DNA of 53,295 nt from Bordetella parapertussis. Lineage in GTDB: Bacteria > Pseudomonadota > Gammaproteobacteria > Burkholderiales > SG8-41. The position numbers and the translations under genes are program-made. The stretch is taken from positions 1 through 53,295 of the forward strand of contig CAMDRT010000034.1 of assembly GCA_945906815.1 (NCBI GenBank), given 5' to 3'. Each line of letters starts with the position of its first letter. Position 1 is the stretch's first letter. Positions 8,543 to 17,882 of this stretch are shown here, piece by piece. The notes beneath the pieces were generated by a model. The model saw only the letters and a list, made by a program, of their open reading frames with translations. It did no database searches and was not told where the DNA came from.

Positions 8543-10671
8543 ACGCCGCCGATTCCATGTTGATCGATCCCCTCGCCGTCTGTTTGACGATAGCCGCGCG
8601 CCTGTACGGCCAGCCGATGTCGGCTGACGCCCTCACCACTGGACTGCCACTGGAAGACGGGCGCCTGACACCCGCACTGGCGGCGCGCGCGGCTGAGCGC
8701 GCGGGCCTCTCGGCGCGGGTGCTGAAACTGCCGCTCGCGCGCATTAACCCGGCACTGCTGCCGGTAATTTTGCTGGGTGAAGAGCGCAACGCCTGCGTAC
8801 TCGTCAAGATCGAGGATGAGCAGGCGCATATCATCCTGCCAGAGTTGCCCGATGCCATGCGCACCGTCGCGCTGCCCGCGCTTGCGGCTACTTATGGCGA
8901 TCACGTGATCCTGCTGGGCCGGCTGCAGCGCTTTCAGTCGGGCAGCGAAACCGAGCGTCTGGTGGAGAAACATCACTGGTTCTGGGGTACGCTGCGCAAA
9001 GAAGCACGCACCTATACGGAAGTCGCTGTGGCGACGGTGATTATTAACGTGCTGGCACTGGCCTCGCCGATGTTTTTCATGCTGGTGTATGACCGCGTGG
9101 TGCCCAATCAGGCGATGGAAACACTGTGGGTGCTCGCGCTGGGGCTGGCTGTAGTACTGGTGTTTGATCTGCTGTTAAAGCTGCTGCGCGGGTATTTCAT
9201 CGACCTCGCAGGCAAGCGCGCTGATCTTGCGCTCTCCTCCACCCTCTTCGCGCGGGTGATGGACTTAAAGCTGGATCAGCCGCGCCAGCCGGTGGGCACG
9301 CTGGCGAACAACCTGCGTGAATTCGAGTCGCTGCGCGAATTCTTTACCTCCGCCACACTCGCCTCGATCATCGATCTGCCTTTCGTATTTGTTTTTCTGG
9401 CGGCCATCGCGTGGATCGGCGGTCTTGCGATGGTGATGCCGGTGCTCATTGCAATACCGATAGTGATTGGCATGGGGCTCGCGTTGCAGCCGGCGCTACG
9501 CGACCATATACGCCGCAGTTTTGCCGCGACCGAAGCCAAGTACGCCACTGTCATCGAAACGCTGGGCGCCATTGAACACGTGAAGCATTTGAATGCCGCC
9601 GGGCAGTTACAGCGCAAATGGGAAAGCCTGGTCGAGTTTGTGGCCAGAGAAAGCCTCACCTCGCGCCTGATATCCTCGTTTGCACTCCACTTTACGGGCT
9701 GGATTCAGGCGGGTGTTTCCATTGCCGTGCTGATTGTCGGCGCCTATCTCGCCACCGAAGGCCAACTGTCGCTGGGTGCGTTAATCGCTTGTGCCATTAT
9801 CACCGGCCGCGCGGTGCAGCCGCTGACGCAACTGGCGGCACTGCTCACGCGCTACCACACTGCGATGACGGCGCTGGTGGCGCTGAACAAGATCATGGAG
9901 GCGCCGGTCGAGCGCGAGCCGGGCAAGACCTTCGTCAGCCGCCCGCATCTGGAAGGCCGCATTGAATTTCGCGGCGTCACCTTTCGTTATCCCGGACAGC
10001 AAGTTGACGCCCTGCACGAGTTGTCGTTCTCGATCACTCCGGGTTCCCGCGTCGGCGTGGTCGGCCGTATGGGCTCGGGCAAAAGCACACTGGCGAAGCT
10101 GCTGGTGGGGCTGCACCATGCACAAGCCGGCAATGTGCTGGTCGACGGCATCGACACACGTCAGATCGACCCTGTGGATTTGCGGCGCAACATCGGCTAC
10201 ATGCCGCAAAATGTGGTGTTGTTTGCCGGTACGGTAGGGCAGAACTTGAAGATGGGTGCACCGCATACGGACGATGCGGCGATGCTGCGCGCGGTGCAGT
10301 TGGTCGGACTCGATGAGCACATCAATCGCCACCCGCAAGGCTTTGACATGCCGGTGGGCGAGCGTGGTGATGGCCTGTCAGGCGGGCAAAAACAGTCGGT
10401 GGCGCTGGCGCGCGCACTGCTCACCGACCCGCCGCTGATTTTGCTCGACGAACCCACGGCAGCGATGGACATGGGCAGCGAAGAACAGTTCAAGGCGCGG
10501 CTGGCGCGCGTGCTCGAAGGCCGCACGCTGATCGTGGTCACGCATCGCGAGTCGATGCTGACGCTGGTGGACAAGCTGGTGGTGATGGACGGCGGCCGTG
10601 TAGTGGCGGCCGGCCCCAAAGCCGATGTGCTGCAAGCACTGGCGCAAGGCAAAGTGCGCAAGGTGGGGTGA
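8539..10671 (+). CDS. Type I secretion ABC exporter with C39-like N-terminal domain (LapB/RtxB type)
   Basis: A 710-residue fused permease/ATPase. Residues 1-140 resemble the C39-like domain of RTX exporters; Cys15 sits in AVCLTIAARLYG but lacks the peptidase Cys-Gly context, so this is probably a substrate-docking domain rather than a protease. The membrane domain spans about 155-440. The nucleotide-binding domain has Walker A GRMGSGKST (about 508-516), signature LSGGQKQ (about 613), Walker B LILLDEPT (about 634-641) and the H-loop VTHRE (about 665). The TTG start overlaps the tolC-like stop; ATG at 8557 is an alternative. The stop overlaps the adaptor gene by 4 bases, which indicates one operon. 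Confidence 0.92.
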   Translation: MNAADSMLIDPLAVCLTIAARLYGQPMSADALTTGLPLEDGRLTPALAARAAERAGLSARVLKLPLARINPALLPVILLGEERNACVLVKIEDEQAHIILPELPDAMRTVALPALAATYGDHVILLGRLQRFQSGSETERLVEKHHWFWGTLRKEARTYTEVAVATVIINVLALASPMFFMLVYDRVVPNQAMETLWVLALGLAVVLVFDLLLKLLRGYFIDLAGKRADLALSSTLFARVMDLKLDQPRQPVGTLANNLREFESLREFFTSATLASIIDLPFVFVFLAAIAWIGGLAMVMPVLIAIPIVIGMGLALQPALRDHIRRSFAATEAKYATVIETLGAIEHVKHLNAAGQLQRKWESLVEFVARESLTSRLISSFALHFTGWIQAGVSIAVLIVGAYLATEGQLSLGALIACAIITGRAVQPLTQLAALLTRYHTAMTALVALNKIMEAPVEREPGKTFVSRPHLEGRIEFRGVTFRYPGQQVDALHELSFSITPGSRVGVVGRMGSGKSTLAKLLVGLHHAQAGNVLVDGIDTRQIDPVDLRRNIGYMPQNVVLFAGTVGQNLKMGAPHTDDAAMLRAVQLVGLDEHINRHPQGFDMPVGERGDGLSGGQKQSVALARALLTDPPLILLDEPTAAMDMGSEEQFKARLARVLEGRTLIVVTHRESMLTLVDKLVVMDGGRVVAAGPKADVLQALAQGKVRKVG

Positions 10672-12065
10672 CAGTGAACGCGCCTGACAGCAAACGCGAG
10701 CAACCGCAGTCTACGCCTGCACCGCAACAATTGGTGCCAGCGGAGGCCGCCAAACCCAAAGGCTGGGCGCAAGAGCAGATAGGCGCCGCCCACGTGGCCG
10801 AGCGCCGCCTGCCGCATGTGCTGCTCATCGGCGTCGCGGTGTTCTTCGTGCTGGCACTGGCGTGGGCAGCTTTCTTTCAGATCGAGGAGGTGGTGCGTGG
10901 CGACGGGCGTGTGGTAACCAAGAGCCAGATTCAAGTCGTCACCAACCTCGAGGGCGGCATCATCGCCGAGGTCATGGTGCGCGAAGGCGACATCGTGAAG
11001 AAAGACCAGCCGCTGATGCGCATAGATCCCACCCGCTTCATTGCCGCCTACCGCGAGGGCGCACAGGGCTCGCTGGTATTAAAGGCAAAGATCGCGCGGC
11101 TCACCGCGGAAACAAACCTGAGCGGCCTCGCCATGCCGGCGGATGTGCAAAAAGGCAATCCCACTGTGGCGCAGCAGGAACCCGCCCTGTATCGGGCGCG
11201 GCAGGCGGAGCAGGAGACGAAAAAACAGGTGTTAAGCCAACAACTGGCGCAACGTGAAAGTGAATTGAGAGAACTGCAGTCGCGTGCGGAACATCTGGCG
11301 GAACAGTTGTTACTGGTCGAACGTGAATATAAAATCACCGCACCACTGGTGCAACGCGGGGTGGTATCCGAAGTGGAACTGCTGCGGCTGGAGCGTGAGC
11401 AAACGCGCACGCGTACCGATCTTGATCAGGCGCGGCTTTCTCTGCCGCGGGTACAGGCTGCCATCGCCGAGGCGCGCAGTAAATTGGTGGACGTGGAAAA
11501 CACGTTCCGTGCGCAGGCTGGTGCTGAACTGGCGCAGGCGCAGGCAGAATTCTCCAAATCGTCTGAGCAGATGCCCGCGCTGGAAGACCGCGCCAGCCGT
11601 ACGCTGGTGCGCGCGCCCATGCACGGCATTGTGAAGACGATTCCCAACAAAACCGTGGGCGGCGTGGTGCAACCCGGCAGCCCGATGGTGGAGATGGTGC
11701 CGGTTGAAGACACACTGCTCATCGAAACGCGTCTGCGCCCTTCCGACATTGCCTTTGTGCACCCCGGGCAGCGCGCTCTGGTCAAGGTCACGGCCTATGA
11801 TTACAGTGTCTTCGGCGGTATGGAGGGCAAGATCGAATACGTGTCCGCCGATTCGACCGTGCCGCAGACGCCGCAGCAGGGTGAGCCGTATTACGTTGCG
11901 CATATCCGCACCACCAGCAACAGCATCGACTACTACGGCAAGAAGCTCAGTATCAGCCCCGGAATGCTGGCCTCGGTCGATGTCATCACCGGCAAACGCT
12001 CGGTGCTTTACTACGTTACCAAACCCATCAATCGGGCGCGCGAACGGGCGTTGACTGAACGCTAG
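10668..12065 (+). CDS. HlyD-family periplasmic adaptor of type I secretion system
   Basis: A 465-residue membrane fusion protein. A cytoplasmic Pro/Gln-rich N-terminus is followed by one membrane segment (about 49-69, LLIGVAVFFVLALAWAAFF), a lipoyl half-motif (GGIIAEVMVREGDIVKKDQPL), a long coiled-coil hairpin (about 170-300) and the second lipoyl/beta-barrel part (VRAPMHGIVKTIPNKTVGG). Such adaptors bridge the ABC exporter and TolC. The GTG start at 10668 overlaps the exporter stop (GTGA); GTG at 10674 is an alternative. No lapD or lapG homologue follows, so there is no sign here of regulated adhesin release. Confidence 0.92.
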   Translation: MTVNAPDSKREQPQSTPAPQQLVPAEAAKPKGWAQEQIGAAHVAERRLPHVLLIGVAVFFVLALAWAAFFQIEEVVRGDGRVVTKSQIQVVTNLEGGIIAEVMVREGDIVKKDQPLMRIDPTRFIAAYREGAQGSLVLKAKIARLTAETNLSGLAMPADVQKGNPTVAQQEPALYRARQAEQETKKQVLSQQLAQRESELRELQSRAEHLAEQLLLVEREYKITAPLVQRGVVSEVELLRLEREQTRTRTDLDQARLSLPRVQAAIAEARSKLVDVENTFRAQAGAELAQAQAEFSKSSEQMPALEDRASRTLVRAPMHGIVKTIPNKTVGGVVQPGSPMVEMVPVEDTLLIETRLRPSDIAFVHPGQRALVKVTAYDYSVFGGMEGKIEYVSADSTVPQTPQQGEPYYVAHIRTTSNSIDYYGKKLSISPGMLASVDVITGKRSVLYYVTKPINRARERALTER

Positions 12066-12160
12066 CTCTCGTTTTCACGGATATGCGCCATGTGAAGCCG
12101 GGCGAACCTCGATCCAAGAAAAGTAACGGTGCCGGAAACTGCGCGGATGTCTCGGTGGCG

Positions 12161-12568
12161 TCACTCGAACGGGTTCAGTGCCTTGACACCCGCTTTCTTG
12201 AAATCGCGGATGTTTCGCGTTGCAATAGTGAGGTCATGTTGGAGCGCGGTGGCCGCTATCATTCCATCCAGCAGCGGCATCGTCTCCCCTTTCTGCTTCA
12301 AGTCCACCACCAGTTTGGCCCAACGTCGGCTGATCGTGGCGTCCCACGGCAGGCAATCGATGGTCTGCACGAGCGCCTCAAACCACTGCCCGAGCTGGGT
12401 TCGCTTGCGCCCGCGCGGCAGCGCCAAAATGCCGGTACACAGTTCGCCCAGAATGATGGCGTCCACGACAAGATTGCTCTGGTTGGCGCTCAACCAGTCG
12501 ATGACCTTGCTGCTGGGCACCGGCTTCGTCGGCTCGCTGAGCACGTTCGCATCGACCAGGAAGGTCAT
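12161..12568 (-). CDS. vapC: VapC-type PIN-domain toxin
   Basis: A 135-residue PIN-domain ribonuclease, the toxin of a type II toxin-antitoxin pair. The acidic metal site is visible: D6 (LVDANVLSE), E42 (ILGELCTG), D101 (LLDGMIAATA) and N119/D122 (ATRNIRDF). This spacing is that of the FitB/VapC group. The ATG overlaps the antitoxin stop by 4 bases (ATGA), the usual translational coupling. RNA targets in the family are often initiator tRNA or rRNA loops; the target here cannot be told from sequence. Confidence 0.92.
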   Translation of the reverse strand: MTFLVDANVLSEPTKPVPSSKVIDWLSANQSNLVVDAIILGELCTGILALPRGRKRTQLGQWFEALVQTIDCLPWDATISRRWAKLVVDLKQKGETMPLLDGMIAATALQHDLTIATRNIRDFKKAGVKALNPFE

Positions 12569-12813
12569 CCGAGTTTGGATATCGCGATGTCATCGGTTGT
12601 TTCGCTGCGATCCATCGGCTTGAACCAACCTTTGACCGGGCAGGCGAGCAACAGCTCCACCAAGCCTTCGTTACGCCGCTGTTTTCGCTTCAGCCGGTAT
12701 TCGCCGCGATCGATGCGTTCAACCTCAAACTCCTGTCCAGGTTGAATGCGATCCCGCTGCCGGAATTCGGCAGGCAGAATGATCTGGCCTTTCGTGGAAA
12801 CGGTGGTTTTCAT
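12565..12813 (-). CDS. vapB: VapB antitoxin, AbrB/SpoVT fold
   Basis: An 82-residue antitoxin. The N-terminus TTVSTKGQIILPAEFRQRD is the swapped-hairpin AbrB DNA-binding motif; the C-terminal part (about 50-82) would neutralise VapC. It overlaps vapC by 4 bases. A 19-bp palindrome lies 3 bases upstream of the ATG and is the likely autoregulatory operator. No clear Shine-Dalgarno sequence is seen between the operator and the start. Confidence 0.9.
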   Translation of the reverse strand: MKTTVSTKGQIILPAEFRQRDRIQPGQEFEVERIDRGEYRLKRKQRRNEGLVELLLACPVKGWFKPMDRSETTDDIAISKLG

Positions 12814-12816
12814 CCA

Positions 12817-12835
12817 AGTAAGATACTGTCTTACT
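12817..12835. promoter_or_regulatory. Palindromic operator of vapBC
   Basis: AGTAAGA-TACTG-TCTTACT has perfect 7-base inverted arms around a 5-base centre. It starts 3 bases upstream of the vapB ATG on the coding strand. VapBC complexes are known to repress their own promoters through such palindromes. Confidence 0.7.
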
Positions 12836-12916
12836 CGGTGCCCGTCAAGCGCCTTTCATTTTCGAATTTCGAAAAAAGCTGAGGTCCGAGCGCGTGGTTT
12901 CGATCATCAGTTCAGT

Positions 12917-13765
12917 TCATTTGTGGTGCGCGCTGCTCAATTCGTCGGCCAACCGCATCGCCCGCAACCCCAGCGTCGCTGACACCATGCCGCTCATCGG
13001 CACCACGCAGCAGATCGCCTCCAGCACCTGCCGCCGTGTCATGCCGTACTCGTAAGCGCGGCGCATTTGCTGCGCAGCCATTTGAACTTCACCGCGTGCG
13101 CACAATGCGGCAATCACTATCAACGCGCGCGGGCCGGGGCCGATTATGGCGTCCTGCGGCTCGTCCGCCGCCAGGCAGTGATCGACAAACGCCGCTGCGC
13201 GCTGGGCGAGCTCGGGGTCGATTTCCGCGGCGTAACGCCACTCGTCGGTGTCGGCCAGGCTTTCCTTGGCTACATTTGTTCGTGTGCGCCCCAGGGTCAT
13301 TTCAGGAAACGGTGTGAGTACCTTCGGTTCGCCCCCCGGCGGCAGTTTCCCAAACGGATAATCCGCGCTGTTCGCCTGCTCTATCGCCAGCGACACCAAC
13401 GTCAAGCTCGCCCAACCCGTGACAGAGGCGAAGGCCGCTGCCGCCTCGAACAGCGCCTTGTTAGTCAGCCCTTCACGATACATGCGGCGGATGTGATTCG
13501 GCGCGTGGCGCAAATCACCCTTGGCGCACAGCGCAGGGATCGCGATCAGCTCGCGCATCTGCACCGACAACTGTCCGCTGGCTGCCTGCTGACCTTGATA
13601 CTGATGCAGGTAACTAACCGTTTGATTGATCAGGTGATAGGTTAGCGGTGACGCATACACCAGCGTTTTCCACTCGGGAAAAATATCGCCACGCGCGGCG
13701 GTGGCGCGCGCGAGTATGGCTTCGGGGCTTAAATCCAGATCATCCTGTTGTGCGAAATCAGACAC
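12917..13765 (-). CDS. Double carboxymuconolactone-decarboxylase-like (AhpD-fold) protein
   Basis: 282 residues with two copies of the AhpD/CMD helical fold: IPALCAKGDLRHAPNHIRRM in the first half and IAALCARGEVQMAAQQMRRA in the second. The redox CxxC of AhpD is absent: each copy keeps a single Cys (ALCAKG, ALCARG). Peroxidase activity by the AhpD mechanism is therefore unlikely, and a decarboxylase-like or structural role is possible. It is monocistronic between vapBC and rdgC, and divergent from rdgC. A second double-CMD protein is encoded at 39950-41158. The substrate is unknown. Confidence 0.75.
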   Translation of the reverse strand: MSDFAQQDDLDLSPEAILARATAARGDIFPEWKTLVYASPLTYHLINQTVSYLHQYQGQQAASGQLSVQMRELIAIPALCAKGDLRHAPNHIRRMYREGLTNKALFEAAAAFASVTGWASLTLVSLAIEQANSADYPFGKLPPGGEPKVLTPFPEMTLGRTRTNVAKESLADTDEWRYAAEIDPELAQRAAAFVDHCLAADEPQDAIIGPGPRALIVIAALCARGEVQMAAQQMRRAYEYGMTRRQVLEAICCVVPMSGMVSATLGLRAMRLADELSSAHHK

Positions 13766-13814
13766 AGCAACTCCTTGACGTGTATCGATGATGAAAGATT
13801 ACTGCATTCCAACC

Positions 13815-13841
13815 TTGCTGTGACACCTCAACCGGTATAAT
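13815..13841 (+). promoter_or_regulatory. Possible promoter of rdgC
   Basis: TATAAT at 13836-13841 lies 29 bases before the rdgC ATG. TTGCTG at 13815-13820 is a candidate -35 box, but its 15-base spacing is shorter than ideal. Confidence 0.45.
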
Positions 13842-13870
13842 CCACGCTTTTTTGAGCCGGCTCCCCCACC

Positions 13871-14761
13871 ATGTGGTTTAAAAATCTTCTCGTCTACAGA
13901 CTCGCCGACAGCCACATCAACGCAGATGGCCTCGAAGCCAAGCTCAAAGACAACGCGCTGCAACCTTGCGGCAGCTTTGCAATGGAATCGCGCGGCTGGG
14001 TTGCCCCGCGCGACGATGAGCGTTTTGTGTACCGTCTGCAGCAGCAATGGCTGATCACACTGGGAGTGAATCAAAAATTGCTGCCAGGCTCGGTGATCAC
14101 CCAGGTCGCCAGAGAGCACGCGGCAAAACTCGCGGCGAAACAGGAACATCCGGTCGGCCGCAAACAAATGCGCGACATCCGCGAGCGCGTACTCGATGAG
14201 CTGATGCCTAAAGCGCTGAGCCGCCGCCGCACGCTGAGCGCCTGGATTGATCCGGTTAATCATTGGCTGGTGATGGACACTGCTGCAGCAAAAAAAGCCG
14301 ATGAATTGCTCGAATCGCTGCGCAGCGCGGATGTAGCGCTCGACATCAAATGCCTGGAGTGCCAGCAATCGCCATCCGCACAGATGACCTTGTGGCTAAG
14401 CTCTGGCAACGTGCCCGCGCCGTTCACCATTGATCAGGATCTGGAGCTGAAAGCATCGGGCGCGAGCCGCGCCACGGTGCGCTACGTGAATCACCCGCTG
14501 GAAGGCAAGGAAATCCGTGAGCATATCGCGGGCGGCAAAACCGCAACGCGGCTGGGCATGACCTGGAAAAACCGCATATCCTTCGTACTCACCGATCAAC
14601 TGCAAATCAAGCGTGTGGTGTTTCTCGACATCCTCAAGGGCGAAACCCAGGATCAAGCCGAAGACGCTGAAGCACAGTTTGATGTCGACTTCGCACTGAT
14701 GACAGGCGAGCTCGCTGCAATGCTTGTGGATTTGGTGAAAGCGCTAGGCGACGAGAAATAG
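13871..14761 (+). CDS. rdgC: Recombination-associated protein RdgC
   Basis: 296 residues, close to the usual length of about 300. RdgC forms a ring-shaped dimer around DNA and limits RecA loading. The family N-terminus MWFKNLLVYRL, the central segment RRRTLSAWIDP and the C-terminal TRLGMTWKNRISFVLTD are all present. It is transcribed alone from a likely promoter at 13815-13841 and converges on rhlE. Confidence 0.95.
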   Translation: MWFKNLLVYRLADSHINADGLEAKLKDNALQPCGSFAMESRGWVAPRDDERFVYRLQQQWLITLGVNQKLLPGSVITQVAREHAAKLAAKQEHPVGRKQMRDIRERVLDELMPKALSRRRTLSAWIDPVNHWLVMDTAAAKKADELLESLRSADVALDIKCLECQQSPSAQMTLWLSSGNVPAPFTIDQDLELKASGASRATVRYVNHPLEGKEIREHIAGGKTATRLGMTWKNRISFVLTDQLQIKRVVFLDILKGETQDQAEDAEAQFDVDFALMTGELAAMLVDLVKALGDEK

Positions 14762-14808
14762 AGCAACTAGCCGCAAGCGTTCACCCTCCACTCTTCCCCC
14801 TACACGCC

Positions 14809-16938
14809 CTAACCCTTACCGCGACTTCTCCGGCCGCCGCCCGCAGCCGCATTGCCCCGTCGCTGCTGGCCCTGCTGCTGGCGTTGACCTTGCGGCTGCG
14901 GCTGACGCTGCGGCTGGCCTGGCTGTGCATGCTGCGGTTGTCCGCGGCGGCGCTTATTGTTGCCGCGATTACGCGTGTTGCCGTCGGTGTTGCCATTGCC
15001 CTCACTACCGGCGCCACGGCTCCCCGCATTACCACCCCTGCCTCCCCTGCCGCCTCGGCCGCCAGTGTTGCCACGGCGTGGTCGCGCCGCACCCATGAAT
15101 CCGGCGGATGAAGGAAACATCTGCCCGGCATTGGATTCCGGCTGCAGATCATCATCGTCATGCACCGTTTGCGGCGCAGGTGCTGCGATGTTGAAATTAA
15201 TCTCGTCTTCGGTATCGAAGTTGCGCTGATTTTTGGGCAGCGACGGCATGCGATTGCCGATGTTGTCGAGCGCCTCGTCGATATCACCCACGGCGATGCG
15301 CGCGCGGATGCCGCGCAACTGTTTAGCAGGCGCTATACGATTGCCAAAATCATCATCGCGAATCACATTGCGATGGCCATTTCGATTCGAGGTATCACGA
15401 TTGCCGCGATTGTCACGCTCTTCGCGCAGCGCGTCTTGGCGGTTACTGCCGTTGCGGTTGGGTTCACTGCGGTTGCCACGATTGTCACGCGATTCACGTG
15501 CATCGCGTGGCGCAGCACGCGGAGTTTCCCGCGGCGTTTCCCGCGGCGTCTCCGCGCCCTCAGCGCCCACCATAGCAACGGCGTCCGGTGCCGGCTGTTC
15601 GCCCCGATGCTCCCCGCGATTGCGGCCACGGCCGCGGCGGCGGCCGCGGCCCTCGCGCCCTTCCCTGCCTTCCCTGCCTTCCCTGCCTTCCTTGCCTTCT
15701 CTACCCTGCTGTGCTTCTCGCGGCGCACCGTCGTGCCGTACCGGCTGCGGCTGGCCGGAAGGCTGCTGCTGACGAGGCTGCTGTGACGGCGGTTCCGTTC
15801 CAGGCTCGAAGCCTGCAATCACCGTCTGCTCCACCGTGCGCTGCATCAGTTTTTCAATTTCAGACAGCAGCGGCTGTTCTTCGGGTGACACCAGCGAGAT
15901 CGCTTCGCCGGTGCTGCCGGCGCGGCCAGTGCGCCCGATGCGATGCACGTAATCTTCAGCCACCTGCGGCATATCGTAATTCACCACGTGCGGCAATTCT
16001 TCGATGTCGAGTCCGCGCGCGGCCAGGTCGGTTGCCACCATCACGCGCACCAGGCCCGCTTTGAAATCGGCCAGTGCCTTGGTGCGCGCACCCTGGCTTT
16101 TATTACCATGTATTGCGGTGGCGGATATGCCCGAGCGGCCCAACTGATGCGCGAGCCGGTTGGCGCCGTGTTTGGTGCGCGTAAACACCAGCACCTGTTT
16201 CCAGTCGCCGCTTTTCACCAGGTGCGCCAATAGCGCGCGCTTGCGCTCCTGCCCCACCGGATGCACCCGTTGCGCGACCAGTTCCGATTCGGCATTGCGC
16301 CGCGCCACCTCCACCATCACCGGGCTGTGCAGAAAGCCATCGGCCAGCGCGCGTATGTCATCCGAAAACGTGGCCGAGAAAAGCAGGTTCTGGCGCTGCG
16401 CAGGCAGCAGTGCAAGGATACGTTTTACGTCGTGGATGAAGCCCATGTCGAGCATGCGGTCCGCTTCGTCAAGCACCAGAATTTCCACCTGCGACAAATC
16501 GACCGTCTGTTCGTTGGCGTGATCGAGCAAGCGTCCGGGGGTCGCCACCACAATATCCACACCGGCTTTCAGCGCATCGACTTGCGGCCCCATGCCAACG
16601 CCGCCAAAGATCACCGTCGAGCGCAACGGCAAATATTTGCCGTAGGTGTGTACGCTCTCATCAATTTGCGCCGCGAGCTCGCGTGTGGGCGTCACGATCA
16701 GTGCGCGCACCGGATAAGTGCCCGGCTCCGGCGGATTCTCCATCAGGCGCTGTAGCAGCGGCAAAGTAAACGCGGCTGTTTTTCCGGTGCCGGTTTGGGC
16801 GCCGGCAAGAACATCGCAGCCTTCGAGAATTACCGGGATCGCCTGTACCTGCACTGGCGTAGGTTGCGTGTAGCCATGATCGGCGGCAGCACGCGTCAAA
16901 TCGGGCATAAGCCCAAGATCGACAAACAATTGACTCAA
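14809..16938 (-). CDS. rhlE: DEAD-box RNA helicase, RhlE type, with long basic disordered tail
   Basis: 709 residues. The helicase core (about 1-380) shows the Q motif ([12 protein letters not shown]), motif I AQTGTGKT, motif II DEAD in [10 protein letters not shown], motif III SAT and motif [10 protein letters not shown]. The rest (about 380-709) is an Arg/Gly/Asn/Gln-rich tail, longer than in typical RhlE, with tandem REG units; it probably binds RNA or drives condensation. The start is TTG at 16938, with GGGAGA a few bases upstream and the protein beginning [10 protein letters not shown]. Such helicases remodel rRNA and mRNA, often in the cold. It is monocistronic and convergent with rdgC. 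Confidence 0.92.
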   Translation of the reverse strand: MSQLFVDLGLMPDLTRAAADHGYTQPTPVQVQAIPVILEGCDVLAGAQTGTGKTAAFTLPLLQRLMENPPEPGTYPVRALIVTPTRELAAQIDESVHTYGKYLPLRSTVIFGGVGMGPQVDALKAGVDIVVATPGRLLDHANEQTVDLSQVEILVLDEADRMLDMGFIHDVKRILALLPAQRQNLLFSATFSDDIRALADGFLHSPVMVEVARRNAESELVAQRVHPVGQERKRALLAHLVKSGDWKQVLVFTRTKHGANRLAHQLGRSGISATAIHGNKSQGARTKALADFKAGLVRVMVATDLAARGLDIEELPHVVNYDMPQVAEDYVHRIGRTGRAGSTGEAISLVSPEEQPLLSEIEKLMQRTVEQTVIAGFEPGTEPPSQQPRQQQPSGQPQPVRHDGAPREAQQGREGKEGREGREGREGREGRGRRRGRGRNRGEHRGEQPAPDAVAMVGAEGAETPRETPRETPRAAPRDARESRDNRGNRSEPNRNGSNRQDALREERDNRGNRDTSNRNGHRNVIRDDDFGNRIAPAKQLRGIRARIAVGDIDEALDNIGNRMPSLPKNQRNFDTEDEINFNIAAPAPQTVHDDDDLQPESNAGQMFPSSAGFMGAARPRRGNTGGRGGRGGRGGNAGSRGAGSEGNGNTDGNTRNRGNNKRRRGQPQHAQPGQPQRQPQPQGQRQQQGQQRRGNAAAGGGRRSRGKG
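15660..15711. repeat. 9-base tandem repeat inside rhlE tail
   Basis: Units close to CTTCCCTGC repeat about five times and encode consecutive Arg-Glu-Gly triplets on the minus strand. Slippage here would stay in frame and change tail length. Confidence 0.8.
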
Positions 16939-17242
16939 AAATTTCTCCCTGCGATCAACCTGCTGCGGAAAACACCGCGAGAACCGGTTCAGGCTGATAC
17001 AACTTGGGGTTTAGTGGTTCGGGGAAGCGCCGGGCCGGAATTTGGTTATTACTAGTAACCTTGCCGCCACAGCTTAAAATTCGCCACGATCAGGACGCAA
17101 CCGCAAACCGGATGAAGCGGTGCTAATGTCCTCAATGCGGATCATACACCAGTTAGCTGCGTGCGCACGGCCGGAGCGCACTCCGATTCCCCAAAAAACA
17201 CCCTAATTTGTTGTTCTTACACAACTTTTGTCGCCTGACCTG
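16939..17242. other. Intergenic region upstream of rhlE, no gene
   Basis: 304 bases between rhlE and the ankyrin gene. It holds the rhlE leader, including its ribosome-binding site, and a small imperfect palindrome at 17044-17060 (GGTTA, 7-base centre, TAACC). I see no coding frame with family features and no RNA gene. Confidence 0.5.
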
Positions 17243-17881
17243 CTACTCCTTTGCGCCTGCCTTAAGCAAAATCCGCGAAATTTCGTCGTTATTACGCTGT
17301 TTGGCGATCATCAGCGCCGTGTATCCATTGGACGCCTTGGTGTTCACATTAGCGCCGTATTCCATGAGCAGCAGCACCGCCTGTGCCTGGCCTTCGCGCG
17401 CCGCGAGCATCAGCGCAGTCAGGCCGCTGGCGTTGGCAGCCTCTATTTTCGCGCCACGCAGGATTAACAAGCGCATGACGTTGAGCTGGTTCATCGAGGC
17501 GGCGTAAATCAACGGTGTCCAGCCGGCGTGGTCGATTTGGGCGCCCTCGGCCAGCAGTATTTTTACCACCTCCAGGTGACCTTTGATCGACGCCAGCATC
17601 AGCGCGCTTTCGCCAAAGCTGTTGAGCGCCGTGACCCTGGGTTTAGCTGCGAGCAGCGTTTTGATGACGTTAACGTTACCTTCCTTGGCCGCCATCATCA
17701 GCAGCGTGTCGCCTGCCTTGTCGACGCTATTCACATCGAAGCCTTTACCCAGAAGATTGGCCACCGTGCTGTTGTCGCCCATATTGATGGCACGCGTCAT
17801 ATCCTCGTACGCTCCGGCGCTCGCAGGGAGCGCTGCTGTGACCAGAAACAGCGCCAAAACATACTTAATAATTAACTTCAT
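17243..17881 (-). CDS. Exported ankyrin-repeat protein
   Basis: 212 residues. A signal peptide (KYVLALFLVTAALPASA, cleavage near residue 22) is followed by five or six ankyrin repeats; clear units begin GDTLLMMAAKEGN, GESALMLASIKGH, GWTPLIYAASMNQ, GLTALMLAAREGQ and GYTALMIAKQRNN. Ankyrin repeats bind partner proteins; a periplasmic role is inferred from the signal peptide. It starts 1 base after the tatD stop and is probably the last gene of the mltG-tmk-holB-tatD run. Confidence 0.85.
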   Translation of the reverse strand: MKLIIKYVLALFLVTAALPASAGAYEDMTRAINMGDNSTVANLLGKGFDVNSVDKAGDTLLMMAAKEGNVNVIKTLLAAKPRVTALNSFGESALMLASIKGHLEVVKILLAEGAQIDHAGWTPLIYAASMNQLNVMRLLILRGAKIEAANASGLTALMLAAREGQAQAVLLLMEYGANVNTKASNGYTALMIAKQRNNDEISRILLKAGAKE

Positions 17882-17882
17882 T

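Noticed and set aside
12083..12745. 220-codon plus-strand frame across vapBC
   Set aside because: Antisense to the clearly recognised VapC and VapB; no ribosome-binding site or family motif.
14762..14808. Terminator between convergent rdgC and rhlE
   Set aside because: No stable stem or T-run is visible in these 47 bases.
15160..15786. Plus-strand frames with apparent membrane segments opposite the rhlE tail
   Set aside because: The hydrophobic look comes from the complement of Arg/Gly/Asn codons; rhlE is the real gene.
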